From the NCBI GenBank assembly GCA_945901405.1, contig CAMDLH010000004.1, positions 1-64,000 on the forward strand: 64,000 nucleotides of DNA, read 5' to 3'. Of this stretch, positions 55,483 to 63,977 are shown piece by piece. Position numbers and translations under genes: made by a program. Source of the stretch: Bordetella parapertussis. GTDB lineage: Bacteria; Pseudomonadota; Gammaproteobacteria; Burkholderiales; SG8-41. How positions within the stretch are numbered: the first letter of the stretch is position 1; each line of letters starts with the position of its first letter. The notes below the pieces were generated by a model. That model did not search any database. It was not told the origin of the DNA and worked only from the letters and a program-made list of their open reading frames with translations.

Positions 55483-57585
55483 ATGACCAACGTACAGCAG
55501 CCGCAGGCCGATGCCGCCGTCAGCGATGAGGCGCTGAAGAAGGCGGAACAGTACATCGAAGCGGAAGAAGGCGCGTCGAATCGTCTCGCCGGCTGGCTCG
55601 GCACGTTCATCGTGGTGGTGACGATCGTGATGTCGCTGTTTCATCTGTATGCGGCATTGAGCATCATGCCCACGCACATCCTGCGCGGCATCCATGTGGC
55701 GTTCGTGCTGTTCCTGGTGTTCCTGCTGTTTCCGCTGGTGAAGAAAATGCGCCACCGCGTGACGTGGTGGGATTGGTTGCAGGCGCTGGCCTCGCTCGCG
55801 GTGATGGGCTACATGCTGCTGGGCGGCGATGCCTTTCTCGAACGCAGCACCGACCCGACCACGCTCGATCAGGTGTGCGGCATCACGCTGGTGCTGCTGG
55901 TGCTGGAGGCCGCGCGGCGCACCTCGGGCTGGATCATGCCCTTCGTGGTGATCCTGTTTCTGATCTACGCGCTGATCGGCGCCAAGCTGCCCGCGCCGTG
56001 GACGCATCAGGGCATGGATGTGGGGCGCGTGGTCGGGCACATGTACATGACGATGGAAGGCATCTTCGGCACCCCTATCGATATGTCTTCCACGCTCATC
56101 ATTCTGTTCACGATTTACGGCGCGTTTTTGCAATTCTCCGGCGCGGGCAAGTTCTACATTGATTTCTCGTTCGCGGCGATGGGCGGCAAGCCGGCGGGCG
56201 CGGGGCGCACCATCGTGTTTTCGTCCTTCCTGCTCGGCGGGCCGTCGGGCAGCGGTGTCGCGACCACGGTGACACTAGGCTCGGTGGCGTATCCGATGCT
56301 GATGAAGGCGGGTTATGGCAAGGATGCCGCGGGCGGACTGCTTGCCGCCGGGGGATTGGGTGCGATCATTTCGCCGCCGGTGCTGGGCGCGGCGGCCTTT
56401 CTCATCGCCGAATTCTTGCGCATCTCGTATCTGGATGTGCTGCTGATGGCGACGATACCGACGCTGCTGTATTACTTTGCGTTGTTCCTGATGGTTGAAA
56501 TCGACGCACGCAAATTCGGTATGAAGCGTGTCGAAATCGACAAAGCCGATACTGTGTGGGATCTCACCAAGCGTTTCGGATTTCACTTTTTGTCGCTGGT
56601 GGCGATCATCGGCTTCATGCTGGCGGGCTTTTCGCCGCTGGCCTCGGTGTTCTGGGCGACGGTGGTGGCGTTCGCGGTGAGTTTTCTGCATCCGTCGTGC
56701 GCGCTGATTTCATACGATGTGTTCCGCGGCAAGGGCAATATACCCGGCCAATTGTGGAATTCAGGATTACGCAAGGCGCTTGAAGGCGGCTCGACCGGCG
56801 TGTTGAATGTCGCCGCCACCTGCGCCGCGGCGGGTTTGATTGTCGGCGTGGTGACGCTCACCGGGCTGGGTCTTAAATTCAGTTCCATCGTGCTTCAATA
56901 CGCAGACTCGCTGACGCAAGGCACAACCGGCCTGCTCGGCGCAGTCGGCGTCAGTGTTACTTCCGCGCTAATTCACGACGTGAAACTGCTCTACACGGCG
57001 GTGTTCACCTCGCTCATCGTGTGGATCATCGGCTTGGCGGTGCCGGTCACCGCGAGCTACATCATCTGCGCGGTAATCGCCGCACCGGCGTTGATGCAGT
57101 TGGGCGTGGCCGATTTTGCCGCGCACATGTTTATTTTTTACTATGCCGTGCTGTCCGAGGTATCACCGCCCACCGCGCTATCACCGTTCGCGGCGGCGGC
57201 GATTACCGGCGGCGACCCCTACAAGACCACGCTGCAATCGTGGAAGTACACCATGCCGGCGTTCCTGGTGCCGTTCATGTTCGTGCTCGATCCGGCGGGG
57301 CTGGGCTTGCTGCTGATGGGGTCGTTCAAGGCGCTGGCCAAGGCGTCGGTGCTGGATATCGCGCTAGTGAGCATCACCGCGATGATCGGGATCGCGGCGC
57401 TGGCGGCGGGCGTGCAGGGCTGGTTATTCAAGAAAACCAACTCGCTCGAACGCTGGCTGTTGATCGTCGCCGGCCTCGCCTTGGTATATCCTAAGGCGAT
57501 GTTCGATTACGTCGGCGTTGCGTTGATCGTCGCGGCGATTGCTTCACAGAAGCTGCGCGGCGGCGCGCAGCCTGCCGCCGGTTAG
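55483..57585 (+). CDS. TRAP transporter fused permease (DctQM type)
   Basis: Inner-membrane TRAP permease with small (DctQ-like, about residues 40-200) and large (DctM-like, about 210-690) parts fused in one 700-aa chain, about 16 helices. Such fusions accompany TAXI receptors. GGPSGSGVATTVTLGSVAYPMLMKAGY is a signature segment. It uses an ion gradient to import the solute delivered by the receptor at 54430. Confidence 0.92.
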   Translation: MTNVQQPQADAAVSDEALKKAEQYIEAEEGASNRLAGWLGTFIVVVTIVMSLFHLYAALSIMPTHILRGIHVAFVLFLVFLLFPLVKKMRHRVTWWDWLQALASLAVMGYMLLGGDAFLERSTDPTTLDQVCGITLVLLVLEAARRTSGWIMPFVVILFLIYALIGAKLPAPWTHQGMDVGRVVGHMYMTMEGIFGTPIDMSSTLIILFTIYGAFLQFSGAGKFYIDFSFAAMGGKPAGAGRTIVFSSFLLGGPSGSGVATTVTLGSVAYPMLMKAGYGKDAAGGLLAAGGLGAIISPPVLGAAAFLIAEFLRISYLDVLLMATIPTLLYYFALFLMVEIDARKFGMKRVEIDKADTVWDLTKRFGFHFLSLVAIIGFMLAGFSPLASVFWATVVAFAVSFLHPSCALISYDVFRGKGNIPGQLWNSGLRKALEGGSTGVLNVAATCAAAGLIVGVVTLTGLGLKFSSIVLQYADSLTQGTTGLLGAVGVSVTSALIHDVKLLYTAVFTSLIVWIIGLAVPVTASYIICAVIAAPALMQLGVADFAAHMFIFYYAVLSEVSPPTALSPFAAAAITGGDPYKTTLQSWKYTMPAFLVPFMFVLDPAGLGLLLMGSFKALAKASVLDIALVSITAMIGIAALAAGVQGWLFKKTNSLERWLLIVAGLALVYPKAMFDYVGVALIVAAIASQKLRGGAQPAAG

Positions 57586-57592
57586 GAAAAAC

Positions 57593-58069
57593 GTGTTGCT
57601 TGAAACCTGGCATGCGAAGTTTGCAACACCGTTCGCGGTGCTCGCAATACGCACGTCTGGCGAGCGACTCGAACGCATCGAATATCTGCCGCGCGGCGTG
57701 GCGACGCTGGCGCCGCTGAACGAATTTGCCGAGCGTGTGTGCCGACAGATTGATCGTTATCTGGATGATCCGAAATATCGTTTCGATTTGCCTTTCGAAT
57801 ACATAGGCACCGATTTTCAGCGCCGGGTGTGGCAAGAGATAAGCAAAATTTATTCAGGAAAAACAAAGACTTACAAAGATATCGCGCAGCGGCTGAAAAG
57901 CGCGCCGCGCCCCGTGGGCGGCGCTTGCGGCGCGAACCGCATCCCCATCCTCATTCCGTGCCACCGTGTATTGGCCTCGGGCGGCATCGGCGGTTTCATG
58001 CATGCACGCGGCGGCGCGCCGATCGATATCAAACGCTGGCTGCTGCGCCACGAAGGTGTGAAGGTGTGA
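57593..58069 (+). CDS. ogt: Methylated-DNA--protein-cysteine methyltransferase
   Basis: Suicide alkyltransferase repairing O6-alkylguanine, 158 aa. The active-site motif IPCHRV is intact (near residues 121-126), with VGGACGANRIPI before it and GGFMHARGG after. GTG 57593 starts eight bases after the permease stop. The stretch SKIYSGKTKTYKDIA is AT-rich and resembles the interspersed repeat, but it also fits the family's GxTxSYxxIA segment. Confidence 0.92.
   Translation: MLLETWHAKFATPFAVLAIRTSGERLERIEYLPRGVATLAPLNEFAERVCRQIDRYLDDPKYRFDLPFEYIGTDFQRRVWQEISKIYSGKTKTYKDIAQRLKSAPRPVGGACGANRIPILIPCHRVLASGGIGGFMHARGGAPIDIKRWLLRHEGVKV
57847..57874 (+). repeat. AT-rich repeat-like stretch in ogt
   Basis: TTCAGGAAAAACAAAGACTT (57853-57872) differs from the repeat consensus at a few positions; the core is ACAAAGACTTA (57863-57873, one mismatch). 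The region is a normal conserved part of the enzyme, so this could be chance similarity. Confidence 0.3.
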
Positions 58070-58959
58070 ACGACGCGCAACACATCGACGAATTCTGCGA
58101 CGCGCTGTGGCTCGAAGATGGCCTCTCGCGAAATACGCTTGATGCGTACCGGCGTGACCTCGCGCAGTTCGCGCAGTGGCTCGCGAGGCAACACAAGAAA
58201 GAATTATTCGCCGCCGATCAGGGCGATCTGCAAAATTATTTGGGCCACAAGTACCGGCAAAAAAGCCGCGCATCGAGTGCCGCGCGCTTGTTGTCGAGTC
58301 TGAAGCGTTTTTACAGGCACGCGCTACGCCAGAATCGCATCACCACCGACCCCACGCTGAACATTGACGCGCCCAAGCTGCCGCGCGGACTACCGAAAAC
58401 GCTGACCGAGGACGACGTGGTGAAGCTGCTCGCAGCACCTCCGGCGGATGAGCCGCGCGGGCTGCGTGATCGCGCGATGCTCGAAACACTGTACGCAAGC
58501 GGTCTCAGGGTATCCGAGCTGGTGACGCTAAAGCAGCCGCAGGTCAGCCACGACATGGGCGTGGTGCGTGTGATTGGCAAAGGCTCGAAGGAGCGGTTGG
58601 TGCCGCTGGGCGAGGAGGCGTTGTCGTGGCTCACGCGCTACATGAAGGAATCGCGCGGCGCGTTGCTCAAGGGCCAAGCCACCGACGCGCTATTCGTCAC
58701 CGCGCACGGTGGCGCAATGACACGCCAGTCGTTCTGGCAGATCATCAAACGTTATGCGTTGCAGGCCGGGATTACCGCGCCCATTTCGCCGCATACGCTG
58801 CGCCATGCTTTCGCGACGCATTTGCTCAACCATGGCGCGGATTTGCGCGTGGTGCAACTGCTGCTTGGCCATTCGGATATTTCAACCACGCAGATTTACA
58901 CGCATGTGGCGCGCGAGCGGCTGAAACAATTGCACGCCAGGCATCATCCTAGAGGTTGA
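58066..58959 (+). CDS. xerD: Tyrosine recombinase XerD
   Basis: Site-specific recombinase resolving chromosome dimers at dif with XerC, 297 aa. N-terminal SAM-like domain (about 5-90) and catalytic domain with Arg in ASGLRVSEL, HTLRHAFATH, LLGHSDIST and the Tyr nucleophile in TQIYTHVARERL. GTG 58066 overlaps the ogt stop (GTGA). The ogt-xerD pair and nearby plsY/folB are typical betaproteobacterial neighbours. Confidence 0.95.
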   Translation: MNDAQHIDEFCDALWLEDGLSRNTLDAYRRDLAQFAQWLARQHKKELFAADQGDLQNYLGHKYRQKSRASSAARLLSSLKRFYRHALRQNRITTDPTLNIDAPKLPRGLPKTLTEDDVVKLLAAPPADEPRGLRDRAMLETLYASGLRVSELVTLKQPQVSHDMGVVRVIGKGSKERLVPLGEEALSWLTRYMKESRGALLKGQATDALFVTAHGGAMTRQSFWQIIKRYALQAGITAPISPHTLRHAFATHLLNHGADLRVVQLLLGHSDISTTQIYTHVARERLKQLHARHHPRG

Positions 58960-58981
58960 CCTGCGTCACGCCAGCTTGTGG

Positions 58982-59902
58982 CTACGACAGACCCACGACC
59001 TCGGCCAGAGCTTCGACCTGCTCGACATGGCGGCCCACGGGATTGATGAGCAGGTGGTTTGCGCCGGCCGCCACCAGTGCTTCCAATTGCTCACGCACTT
59101 GCGCGGGCGTGCCGTAAATGTCGCCTGCATCCGCGCCGCCTGGCCTGTGATAGACAATCTTGAACCAGCGGTCGAGTTCGGCCTTGGCGATTTCGGGGCG
59201 CTCGTCCACCGAGATGAATACCCGCTTGGAGACCGGGAACGCCTTGGGATCGCGGCCTAGTTTTTCGAGCTCGGCGCGTAGTATCTGCACGGACTTTCCG
59301 AAGGCGCCCGTGGTTGACCCGCCCGCGGCCATCCATCCATCGCCGAGCTTGGCGGCGCGGCGCACCGCGTCGGGATGGTTGCCGCCGAGCCAGATCGGCG
59401 GATGCGGTTTTTGCACCGGCTTGATCATCATGCCGGCGCCCTCAAGCCGGTAGATGCTGCCTGGATAGTCAACTTTCGGTTGCGTCCACAGCGCCTTGAT
59501 GATTTCAATGCCCTCGCGAAATCGGCGCACGCGATGCGCCGCCGGTATCTGGAACTCCGCGTAGTGGTGTTCGCGGCCCAGGCCCAGGCCGAGGATTGCG
59601 CGGCCATTGCTCACGTAGTCGAGTGTTGCGAACTGACTGGCCACATGGCTGGGGTTATGCACGGGCAGCACCACCACCGCGACGCCCAAGCGTATGCGCG
59701 TGGTGACCGCGGCCGCATAAGCGAGGATCAGCCCCGGATCGAAGCTGAAGACGTGGTCGAGTGTGTTCTCGGTCACCCACAGATCGCTAAAGCCCAGCGC
59801 TTCGGCGCGTTCGGCGACGCGGCGTACTGTCGCCATGTCGATCGGATCAAGCGAACGATGCGGCAGCGACATGCCGATGGGAATAAGGTCTTTTAAGGCC
59901 AT
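58982..59902 (-). CDS. LLM-class (luciferase-like) flavin-dependent oxidoreductase
   Basis: TIM-barrel oxidoreductase of the F420/FMN luciferase-like family, 306 aa. Segments LGVAVVVLPVHNPSHVASQFATLDYVSNGRAILGLGLGR, KPVQKPHPPIWLGGN and AAKLGDGWMAAGG are characteristic. ATG 59902 is chosen; the longer frame to 60301 is antisense to the next gene. It ends next to xerD in convergent orientation and is followed upstream by a TctC gene, suggesting they act together on an imported carboxylate. Confidence 0.85.
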   Translation of the reverse strand: MALKDLIPIGMSLPHRSLDPIDMATVRRVAERAEALGFSDLWVTENTLDHVFSFDPGLILAYAAAVTTRIRLGVAVVVLPVHNPSHVASQFATLDYVSNGRAILGLGLGREHHYAEFQIPAAHRVRRFREGIEIIKALWTQPKVDYPGSIYRLEGAGMMIKPVQKPHPPIWLGGNHPDAVRRAAKLGDGWMAAGGSTTGAFGKSVQILRAELEKLGRDPKAFPVSKRVFISVDERPEIAKAELDRWFKIVYHRPGGADAGDIYGTPAQVREQLEALVAAGANHLLINPVGRHVEQVEALAEVVGLS

Positions 59903-59912
59903 GATGTCTGTC

Positions 59913-60896
59913 TCAGTCCGCTTGCAGACCAGCTTTCTTGATAATCGGTGCCCACTTGTCGATCTCGGATTTGACGAACGTACGCAGTGATTCCGGATTC
60001 GCCAAGGCCACCGGCACGGGCGCTCCGCCCAAATCGGCGAGCCTGGACTTGAACACGGGATCCGCCACCGCCGTTTGCAGCGCGGCGACCAGTTTGTCCA
60101 GCACCGGTTTGGGTACGCCCTTGGGCGCCCACAAGCCGAACCACGATACCGCTTCAAAGCCGGCCAGTCCCTGCTCGTCCAGCGTGGGCACGGCGGGCAG
60201 CGAGGCCACGCGCGACTTTGCCGTGACGCCGTAGGTCTTGACGGTGCCAGCCTTGACCTGCGATGTCGTGGTACTGGTCTGATCGCACAATAGATCGACA
60301 TGCCCGCCCACCAGATCGATCATCGCCGGCGCGGCACCTTTGTACGGCACCTGGGTGAACTCTGTTTGAATCGTGTTCATGAACAGCAGCGAGCACAGGT
60401 GCGCGGCGGAACCCGGCCCTGCGTTGGCGAAGGTCAACTTCTGCGCGTTCGCCTTGGCGTAGGCGATGAATTCCTTGAACGTGGCCGGCGGCAACCCGTT
60501 TCTTGCGACGATCATCATCGGCATGTCCGACACGCGGCCGATGTGCTCGAAATCGGTGAGTACGTTGTACGGCAGGTTGCGAAACAGCGCGGGCGCGGTC
60601 GCCATGCCGGTGTTCATGATCAACAGCGTGTAGCCGTCGGGCCTGGCCTTGGCGACCTTGTTGGTGCCTATGGTGCCGCTGGCGCCGGACGGGTTATCGA
60701 CAATCACCTGCTGTTTGAGCGCGGTGCTGAGTACGGCGCCAAGGTTGCGCGCCATCGCATCGCCCGGCCCGCCCGCCGGGAATGGCATCACCAGCGTGAT
60801 GGGTCTTGTTGGATAATCCTGCGCCCGAGCGCCGCCAACAAACGCTGTCAGTGCGATTATCAAAGCCGTAAATGTGTGTTGCAGGTGTCTACCCAT
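59913..60896 (-). CDS. Tripartite tricarboxylate transporter substrate-binding protein (TctC/Bug family), second
   Basis: Periplasmic binding protein, 327 aa. Signal peptide about 1-25 (ending ARA-QDYP). QDYPTRPITLVMPFPAGGPGD and FEAVSWFGLWAPKGVP are Bug-family segments. ATG 60896 follows GGGAG at good distance; the upstream extension to 61007 overlaps folB and is not used. It is 10 bases from the LLM oxidoreductase and in the same orientation. Confidence 0.9.
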   Translation of the reverse strand: MGRHLQHTFTALIIALTAFVGGARAQDYPTRPITLVMPFPAGGPGDAMARNLGAVLSTALKQQVIVDNPSGASGTIGTNKVAKARPDGYTLLIMNTGMATAPALFRNLPYNVLTDFEHIGRVSDMPMMIVARNGLPPATFKEFIAYAKANAQKLTFANAGPGSAAHLCSLLFMNTIQTEFTQVPYKGAAPAMIDLVGGHVDLLCDQTSTTTSQVKAGTVKTYGVTAKSRVASLPAVPTLDEQGLAGFEAVSWFGLWAPKGVPKPVLDKLVAALQTAVADPVFKSRLADLGGAPVPVALANPESLRTFVKSEIDKWAPIIKKAGLQAD

Positions 60897-60919
60897 CGTT
60901 GTCTCCCAATAGCGGCGCA

Positions 60920-61276
60920 TCAAGACCCCTTCGATCGTTCTATCGTCACGCCGAGCCGCTTCACATTTTTGAGCGCGCTTGGTTTCGCCACCGACACCTT
61001 CACCCACGGCGCGCCGAATTCATTGAGCACCATTTGCGCGATGCCTTCGGCCATGCGTTCGAGCAGCAGAAAGTGGTTTTCCTTGAGCGTCTCGCCGATG
61101 CGCGCGACGACTTTGGCATAATCTATCGTTTCACCAATCTTGTCCGTGCGCGCATGGCCCGCGTCGGGAATGCCGATCTCGAGATCGAACTGCACGGTCT
61201 GCGGCACCTTCTTTTCCCAGTCGTAAATACCGACCAGGGTTTCGATGCGCAGTTCGCTGATGAAGATGATGTCCAT
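60920..61276 (-). CDS. folB: Dihydroneopterin aldolase FolB
   Basis: Folate-pathway enzyme forming 6-hydroxymethyl-dihydropterin and glycolaldehyde, 118 aa. IFISELRIETLVGIYDWEKKVPQ is the canonical N-terminus, and DYAKVVARI and LLERMAEGIAQ follow. It is divergent from plsY, a common pair in Betaproteobacteria. Confidence 0.95.
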   Translation of the reverse strand: MDIIFISELRIETLVGIYDWEKKVPQTVQFDLEIGIPDAGHARTDKIGETIDYAKVVARIGETLKENHFLLLERMAEGIAQMVLNEFGAPWVKVSVAKPSALKNVKRLGVTIERSKGS

Positions 61277-61353
61277 TAAATGCCGTGAAACGTGTTGTGA
61301 GAAAGCGATCTTGCGATTCGGCTAAAATGCCCGCTGATTCTATTTGAAAAAAC

Positions 61354-61950
61354 ATGAACACGGTAATCCTCGCGCTAGTTGCTTATCTCATCGGCTCGGT
61401 GTCGTTCGCGGTGATCGTCAGCCGCGCGTTCAAGCTGCCCGATCCGCGCAGCTACGGCTCGGGCAATCCGGGTGCGACGAACGTATTGCGCTCCGGGCGC
61501 AAGGCCGCGGCGGTGCTGACCTTGCTGGGCGACAGTGTCAAAGGCTGGGTGGCGGTGATTCTGGCGCGGCACTTTGCCGTGCCGGCTGAAATCGACATTG
61601 CGGTAGCCGCCGCCGGTGTCGCGGTGGTGATTGGGCACATGTATCCGGTGTTCCATCGCTTTCAAGGTGGCAAGGGTGTGGCCACCGCGCTGGGCGTGTT
61701 GTTCGGATTTAATATTTACGTCGCGTTGGGTGCGGCATCCACGTGGATCATCATCGCGGTGTTTTTTCGCATCTCATCGCTGGCGGCGATTGTCTCGGCG
61801 ATATTCGTGCCGGTTGCAATGGCGGTGATGTACAACCCCGCGCATCCATACTTCGCCGCGGCATTGGTGATCGCGGTATTGCTGATCTACCGCCACAAAG
61901 CCAACATTCACAAATTGCTGGCCGGCAAGGAAAATCGCCTCGGAGGCTAG
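61354..61950 (+). CDS. plsY: Acyl-phosphate:glycerol-3-phosphate acyltransferase PlsY
   Basis: Membrane acyltransferase starting phospholipid synthesis, 198 aa, with about five helices. Motifs [14 protein letters not shown] (about 36-49), [12 protein letters not shown] (about 104-115) and [17 protein letters not shown] at the end are canonical. It converges on tsaD with a four-base overlap. Confidence 0.97.
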   Translation: MNTVILALVAYLIGSVSFAVIVSRAFKLPDPRSYGSGNPGATNVLRSGRKAAAVLTLLGDSVKGWVAVILARHFAVPAEIDIAVAAAGVAVVIGHMYPVFHRFQGGKGVATALGVLFGFNIYVALGAASTWIIIAVFFRISSLAAIVSAIFVPVAMAVMYNPAHPYFAAALVIAVLLIYRHKANIHKLLAGKENRLGG

Positions 61951-62972
61951 GCGGGTTTCAGGCTGTCGAGTTCCCAGCGCGCGCGTACTGAAAATCCCAG
62001 CGTCGAGGATTTTGTTTCAAGCGTAGTGTTCCGCAGCCGCAGCGCCGCGGCGAGCGCGATCATCGCGCCGTTATCGGTACACAATTCGAGCGGCGGATAA
62101 AACACCGTGCAACCCTGCCGTGCGGCCGCGGCGGTGAGGCGGCTTTGCAGCAATCGATTCGCACCCACGCCGCCGGCAACCACCAGTTGCGTGAGCCCGG
62201 TTTGCTCCAGCGCGGTCAACGACTTCGCGGTGAGCACATCGACCGCCGCCGCTTGAAATTCCGCCGCGATGTCGTTGCGCCGTTGCTCATTCATGGCTTG
62301 CGCGCGCGCCACGGTCAGCACCGCCGTTTTGAGCCCGCTGAAACTGAAATTTAGATCGCCGCTGTTGAGCATCGGCCTCGGCAGGCGAATACGACCCGGC
62401 ACGCCATGCTCGGCGGCGCGCGCGACTTCAGGGCCGCCGGGATAGCCCAGACCCAGCAGCGTGGCGGTCTTGTCGAAGGCTTCGCCGGCGGCGTCATCCA
62501 CGGTTTCGCCGAGCAGCTCGTAATCGCCCACGCCGCCGACGCGCATCAGTTGCGTGTGGCCGCCGGATACCAGCAGCGCCACAAACGGAAACGCGGGCGC
62601 GGGCGCTGCCAGCAGCGGTGACAGCAGATGGCCTTCGAGATGATGGATGCCAATGGCGGGAATGCCGAGCGAGTAGGCAAGCCCGTGTGCGATGGAGGTG
62701 CCGACCAGCAGCGCGCCCGCCAGCCCCGGCCCCTGGGTGTAGGCGACGGCGTCGAGATCATCGAGCGTGAGGGCGGATTTTTGCAGCAGTTCGCGCGTCA
62801 GGGGCAGCACGCGCCGGATGTGGTCGCGCGATGCGAGTTCGGGCACCACGCCGCCATAATCGGCGTGCATGGCGACCTGGGAATGCAGCGTATGGCCCAA
62901 AAGCCCGCGCACGGTGTCGTAAAGCGCGACGCCGGATTCGTCGCAGGATGTCTCAATTCCCAGTATTAACAA
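61947..62972 (-). CDS. tsaD: tRNA N6-threonylcarbamoyladenosine synthase TsaD
   Basis: ASKHA-fold enzyme transferring the threonylcarbamoyl group to tRNA A37 with TsaB and TsaE, 341 aa. [19 protein letters not shown] is the family start. Metal ligands are in [14 protein letters not shown], and [13 protein letters not shown] and [12 protein letters not shown] are canonical. It starts with TTG 62972. Next to rpsU it gives the classic tsaD | rpsU divergent pair. Confidence 0.97.
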   Translation of the reverse strand: MLILGIETSCDESGVALYDTVRGLLGHTLHSQVAMHADYGGVVPELASRDHIRRVLPLTRELLQKSALTLDDLDAVAYTQGPGLAGALLVGTSIAHGLAYSLGIPAIGIHHLEGHLLSPLLAAPAPAFPFVALLVSGGHTQLMRVGGVGDYELLGETVDDAAGEAFDKTATLLGLGYPGGPEVARAAEHGVPGRIRLPRPMLNSGDLNFSFSGLKTAVLTVARAQAMNEQRRNDIAAEFQAAAVDVLTAKSLTALEQTGLTQLVVAGGVGANRLLQSRLTAAAARQGCTVFYPPLELCTDNGAMIALAAALRLRNTTLETKSSTLGFSVRARWELDSLKPA

Positions 62973-63036
62973 GGACTTATCGTGGTGGGGGTAGGGGAGG
63001 GCGGGCTACGCCGTACTTCAAATGGAGCCTGTACGT

Positions 63037-63045
63037 TGTTATAAT
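63037..63045 (+). promoter_or_regulatory. rpsU promoter, extended -10
   Basis: TGTTATAAT (63037-63045) is an extended -10 element (TG-N-TATAAT). The -35 region is weak (TTCAAA, 63018-63023), as expected for an extended -10 promoter. It would drive rpsU and partly yqeY-dnaG. Confidence 0.7.
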
Positions 63046-63108
63046 ACTAGCTTTTTCGCCGGGCACACCGGAACTAGAATTTTACCGACACAGGGACAAA
63101 GGAGCTTC

Positions 63109-63321
63109 ATGACTACAGTACGCATCAAGGAAAACGAGCCGTTCGAAGTCGCGCTGCGCCGCTTCAAACGCACCGTTGAGAAAACCGGCCTGCTGACCGA
63201 TCTGCGCGCCCGTGAGTTCTACGAGAAGCCCACCGCCGAGCGCAAACGCAAGCTCGCCGCTGCCGTCAAGCGTACACACAAGCGCTTGCGCTCGCAAAAG
63301 CTGCCGCCAAAGATGTACTAA
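63109..63321 (+). CDS. rpsU: 30S ribosomal protein S21
   Basis: Basic ribosomal protein, 70 aa. [20 protein letters not shown] is the canonical start and KLPPKMY the end. ATG 63109 follows AAAGGAG; the longer frame from 63022 is not used. First gene of the rpsU-yqeY-dnaG macromolecular synthesis order. The stop-codon region is duplicated in tandem (ATGTACTAA twice, 63313-63331). Confidence 0.97.
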   Translation: MTTVRIKENEPFEVALRRFKRTVEKTGLLTDLRAREFYEKPTAERKRKLAAAVKRTHKRLRSQKLPPKMY

Positions 63322-63360
63322 AATGTACTAAGTTGTTCACGCTCAGACCGCGTGAGGATT

Positions 63361-63400
63361 AAAGGGCGAGGCGCAAGTTACCTTCGCCCTTTTTGTTTTT
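63361..63400 (+). terminator. Rho-independent terminator after rpsU
   Basis: AAAGGGCGA (63361-63369) pairs with TCGCCCTTT (63384-63392) around a 14-base loop, followed by a T-rich tract. A terminator here lets rpsU be expressed more than yqeY and dnaG, as in E. coli. Confidence 0.88.
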
Positions 63401-63412
63401 CAAGGAGTCAAC

Positions 63413-63859
63413 ATGCCACTCAGAGACCAGATCAACAACGATGTCAAGGACGCGATGCGCGCGGGCGACGCGCGCCGCCGCGATGCGCTGCGTCTCATCA
63501 CCGCCGCGTTGAAACAAAAAGAAGTGGACGAGCGCGCGGTGCTGGCCGACGCGGATGTGGTCGCGATCATCGACAAGATGATCAAGCAGCGCCGCGACTC
63601 CATCGCGCAGTTCGAAAAAGGCGGACGGCAGGATCTCGCCGACAACGAAAAATACGAACTCACCGTGCTGCAAACCTACATGCCGCAGGCGTTGAGCGAA
63701 TCCGAGGTCGCCGACATCATTGCCGCCGCGGTGGTGGAGTGCGGCGCGAAGTCGCCCGCCGATATGGGCAAGGTGATGGCCGTGGTTAAGCCCAAACTCG
63801 CGGGGCGCGCCGACATGGGCAAGGTGTCCGGGCTGGTGAAAGCCAGGCTCACGGGTTGA
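63413..63859 (+). CDS. yqeY: GatB/YqeY domain-containing protein
   Basis: Small protein, 148 aa, related to the tRNA-binding tail of GatB; its role is not established. LRDQINNDVKDAMRAGDARRRDALRLITAALKQKEVDER is the family start. C-terminal part has GKVMAVVKPKLAGRADMGKVSGLVKARL. It lies between rpsU and dnaG, as in many proteobacteria. Confidence 0.95.
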   Translation: MPLRDQINNDVKDAMRAGDARRRDALRLITAALKQKEVDERAVLADADVVAIIDKMIKQRRDSIAQFEKGGRQDLADNEKYELTVLQTYMPQALSESEVADIIAAAVVECGAKSPADMGKVMAVVKPKLAGRADMGKVSGLVKARLTG

Positions 63860-63871
63860 TACTGCGCGGTA

Positions 63872-63908
63872 AATTGTAAGGTATTGTATTTAAACAATAA
63901 TTTATTTC
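63872..63908 (-). repeat. AT-rich interspersed repeat upstream of dnaG (inverted, divergent copy)
   Basis: On the minus strand it reads TGTTTAAATACAATACCTTA (63876-63895), similar to TCGTTTAAATACAAATACTT near argJ (23876-23895). The core has one extra base and one substitution. It lies in the yqeY-dnaG gap. Confidence 0.55.
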
Positions 63909-63977
63909 GGCCCGGTGCTGCTTTTCGAGGCGGCATAACGTTTTTCTCCATCTGTTCGACGCGTATACTGAGCGGTC

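Noticed and set aside
54448-56133. Long open frame (561 aa) on the minus strand opposite the TAXI receptor and permease
   Set aside because: It is antisense to two well-supported genes, is rich in His, Arg and Gln as expected of a GC-rich shadow frame, and has no recognisable domain.
62959-62978. AACAAGGACTTA as a repeat copy at the tsaD start
   Set aside because: Two core mismatches, and the bases encode the conserved MLILGIE start of TsaD on the other strand.
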